From Acidimicrobiaceae bacterium (GTDB lineage: Bacteria > Actinomycetota > Acidimicrobiia > Acidimicrobiales > Bog-793), in assembly GCA_003140595.1 (NCBI GenBank), contig PLKG01000123.1:1-42943 (forward strand): a stretch of DNA of 42,943 bases. The letters are read 5' to 3'. The number at the start of each line of letters is the position of its first letter. Position 1 is the first letter of the stretch. Shown one piece after another: positions 41,239-42,943 of this stretch. The notes below the pieces were generated by a model. It did no database searches, was not told where the DNA came from, and saw nothing but the letters and a program-made list of their open reading frames with translations. Position numbers and translations under genes: made by a program.

Positions 41239-42168
41239 GTGCTCACGCTCCGGGTCGCGACCCGTGGTAGCCCACTCGCACTCCGTCAGGCCGAGCTGGT
41301 GGCGGGCGCGATCGCCTCGGCCGGCTCGGGCGCGATCGCCTCCCGGATCGTGACCGAGCTTGTCGTCGTCCAGACCTCCGGCGATCTGCACAGGGACCGC
41401 CCCATCGGTGCGATCGGCGGCCAGGGCGCGTTTGCGACCGAAGTCGAGCAGGTCCTGATCGAGGGGCGCGCGGATGTGGCCGTCCATTCCGCGAAGGATC
41501 TGCCGTCCTCGGCCGGCTCCGGTGAGCTCGTGATCGTCGCCGTGCCGCAAAGGGCTGACCCGAGGGACGCGCTTGTGGGCCGCGCGCTCGCCGATCTGGG
41601 TCCTGGAGCGCGCGTCGCCACGGGAGCCCCGAGGAGGCGGGCCCAGCTGAGCTGGGTGAGGCCAGATCTGCGATTCGAGGAGTTGAGGGGCAATGTCGGT
41701 ACGCGGATCGGCAAAGTGCCTGAGGCGGGAGCCGTCGTCATGGCCTACGCCGCGCTTGAGCGCCTCGGCCTCACCGCGCTTGCCGCCGAGGTTCTGGAGA
41801 CCTCGACGATGCTTCCACAGGTGGGTCAAGGCGCGCTCGCGATCCAGTGCCGGGCAGGTGACGGCGTGGTGGCCGAGGCGGCGCGCTCGATCGACGATGC
41901 CGCTTCGCACCGCCGCCTCGATGCCGAGCGGGCATTCCTGGGCCAACTAGGGGGTGGGTGCGAGTTGCCGGTGGGGGCGCTCGCCGTGATCGGCCGAAGC
42001 GGAGAGGTGGAGTTGGAAGGCCTGATCGCGAGCTTGGACGGGCTGGTCCTGCTCAGGCGTGCGATGAGCGGTCCGGATCCGTTCCAGGTGGGCTCGGCTC
42101 TGGCAGTCGAGCTCCGCGACCGGTGCGGGGGTGCGGAGATCTTGTCACGCACATCCGGCGTGCTGTGA
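41239..42168 (+). CDS. hemC: Porphobilinogen deaminase (hydroxymethylbilane synthase)
   Basis: Polymerises four porphobilinogens into hydroxymethylbilane. The 309-aa protein has LTLRVATRGSPLALRQAELV, VVQTSGDLHRDRPIGAIGGQ, GAFATEVEQ, ADVAVHSAKDLPSS (catalytic Asp region), RRRAQLSWVRPDL, QVGQGALAIQC and the dipyrromethane-cofactor Cys241 in LGGGCELPVGALAV. GTG at 41239. The stop overlaps the hemD start (GTGA). Confidence 0.96.
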   Translation: MLTLRVATRGSPLALRQAELVAGAIASAGSGAIASRIVTELVVVQTSGDLHRDRPIGAIGGQGAFATEVEQVLIEGRADVAVHSAKDLPSSAGSGELVIVAVPQRADPRDALVGRALADLGPGARVATGAPRRRAQLSWVRPDLRFEELRGNVGTRIGKVPEAGAVVMAYAALERLGLTALAAEVLETSTMLPQVGQGALAIQCRAGDGVVAEAARSIDDAASHRRLDAERAFLGQLGGGCELPVGALAVIGRSGEVELEGLIASLDGLVLLRRAMSGPDPFQVGSALAVELRDRCGGAEILSRTSGVL

Positions 42169-42943
42169 ACAGTCGCGTGGTTGCCGGGCCACTGTCGGGT
42201 TGGCGCGTCGTGGTGACTCGTGCCCGCGCACAGTCCTCCACTTTGGTGGAACGGCTCACCGCGGCCGGGGCGAGCGCGGTGGAGGTTCCGGTGATAGAGA
42301 TCGCAGATCCGACAGATGGGGGCGTCGGGCTCGAACGGGCCCTCTCGAGGATCGAGGACTTCGACTGGATCGTCTTCACTTCGGCGAACGCCGTGGAGCG
42401 CTGCTGGCGATACCTCGGTGACGGTCGGGGACTCGCCTGCGCCAAGGTTGCCGTCATCGGCTCCGCCACAGCCGTCGCTCTCGAGGGCCACGACGTCAGG
42501 GCCGATCTGATGCCGGAGCGGTTTGTCGCCGAGTCCCTGGTAGAAGCTTTTCCGAGCCCGGTTCGCCTCGGGGATGAGTCGGTGCTGGTTCCGTGTGTCG
42601 CCGAGGCGCGCGACGTCCTGGCCGAGGGCCTTCGTGCCAAGGGGTGGCGCGTCGAGGTGGTCGAGGCCTACCAGACGATCCGATCGAGCTTGGACCACAG
42701 TTTGCTCGACGCCGTTGACCGAGCCGATGCCATCACCTTTACCTCGTCGTCGACAGTGACGGGCTACCTCGAGCTCGCCGGTGCCGAGCGCGTGCCTCCG
42801 GTTGTGGCTTGCATTGGTCCCGTCACAGCGCGCGCGGCGATGAAGTCCGGCCTCGAGGTCGACATCGTCGCGGCGGTTCACACCGTCGAAGGTCTCGTGG
42901 AGGCGCTGGCTTCGTGGGCCCAGCACCACGGCACGCCGGAACC
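42165..42943 (+). CDS. hemD: Uroporphyrinogen-III synthase, truncated by the window end
   Basis: Closes hydroxymethylbilane to uroporphyrinogen III. 259 codons are visible from GTG 42165. LSGWRVVVTRARAQSSTLVE, VPVIEIADP, DWIVFTSANAVERCW, VAVIGSATAVALE, AYQTIRSS and ITFTSSSTVTGYLELAG follow the family's two-domain order, ending at EALASWAQHHGTPE with no stop. It begins directly with the synthase domain, so there is no N-terminal SUMT (CobA) domain as in some actinobacteria; a C-terminal extension cannot be excluded. Confidence 0.9.
   Translation, partial: MNSRVVAGPLSGWRVVVTRARAQSSTLVERLTAAGASAVEVPVIEIADPTDGGVGLERALSRIEDFDWIVFTSANAVERCWRYLGDGRGLACAKVAVIGSATAVALEGHDVRADLMPERFVAESLVEAFPSPVRLGDESVLVPCVAEARDVLAEGLRAKGWRVEVVEAYQTIRSSLDHSLLDAVDRADAITFTSSSTVTGYLELAGAERVPPVVACIGPVTARAAMKSGLEVDIVAAVHTVEGLVEALASWAQHHGTPE

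Noticed and set aside
41826-42929. 367-codon open frame on the minus strand
   Set aside because: It is antisense to hemC and hemD and its composition is typical of an antisense shadow.
1-42943. Prophage, insertion sequence, CRISPR or defence island
   Set aside because: No transposase, integrase, cas gene, direct-repeat array or phage structural gene was seen; the excisionase-type HTH gene is a chromosomal family member.

Overview
This 42.9 kb window is high-GC chromosomal DNA from an actinobacterium. It carries a rex-hemA-hemC-hemD cluster, a mycothiol-type MshA glycosyltransferase, nickel superoxide dismutase with its processing peptidase, an RsiG/AmfC-type protein, DUF2510 repeats, and two tiny basic ribosomal proteins of actinobacterial type (bS22 and a bL37-like protein). 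GTG and TTG starts and 4-bp overlaps are common. The gene mix fits a deep actinobacterial lineage such as Acidimicrobiia better than Streptomyces or Mycobacterium; the class assignment is inference. I see no prophage, insertion sequence, CRISPR array or rRNA operon.

Layout. 1-430: a frameshifted minus-strand remnant resembling a transglutaminase-like (lasso-peptide B2 type) protein. 0.5-4.5 kb: alanine dehydrogenase divergent from a MurD2-MurL pair, an alternative route for placing D-glutamate in peptidoglycan. 4.7-6.7 kb: dxs. 6.8-9.3 kb (minus): SRAP/YedK, CDF metal exporter, nucleotidyltransferase. 9.4-12.2 kb: NifU-like protein, aldo/keto reductase, tandem-GNAT acetyltransferase. 12.3-15.6 kb (minus): a pore-less MgtE-N/CBS protein upstream of an atypical NRAMP-family transporter. 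15.8-18.9 kb: an overlapping trio of GT4 glycosyltransferase, methyltransferase and alpha/alpha-toroid protein. 18.7-22.7 kb (minus): M1 aminopeptidase, GDT1-type transporter, methyltransferase. 22.8-25.5 kb: PfkB kinase, unknown protein, GDPD, bL37-like micro-gene.

25.6-31.0 kb is a housekeeping run on the plus strand: DUF192, rsmI, metG, tatD, rsmA, ispE. Next come the bS22 micro-gene, tRNA-Gln(TTG), a DUF2510 membrane protein, and a VKOR plus DUF929 (CPYC) pair that looks like an extracytoplasmic disulfide-forming system. 34.0-34.8 kb has DUF503, a DksA/TraR-like zinc finger protein and MoaD. 34.8-36.8 kb has divergent sodN/sodX separated by 25 bp, an RsiG homologue with two c-di-GMP signature motifs, and an XRE regulator. 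36.8-42.9 kb has mshA, proC, an excisionase-type HTH protein and the Rex-regulated-type haem operon, running off the right end inside hemD.

The most interesting items are the split MgtE-sensor/NRAMP carrier pair with a structured spacer, the MurD2-MurL pair, the RsiG-type c-di-GMP protein, and the two ribosomal micro-genes.
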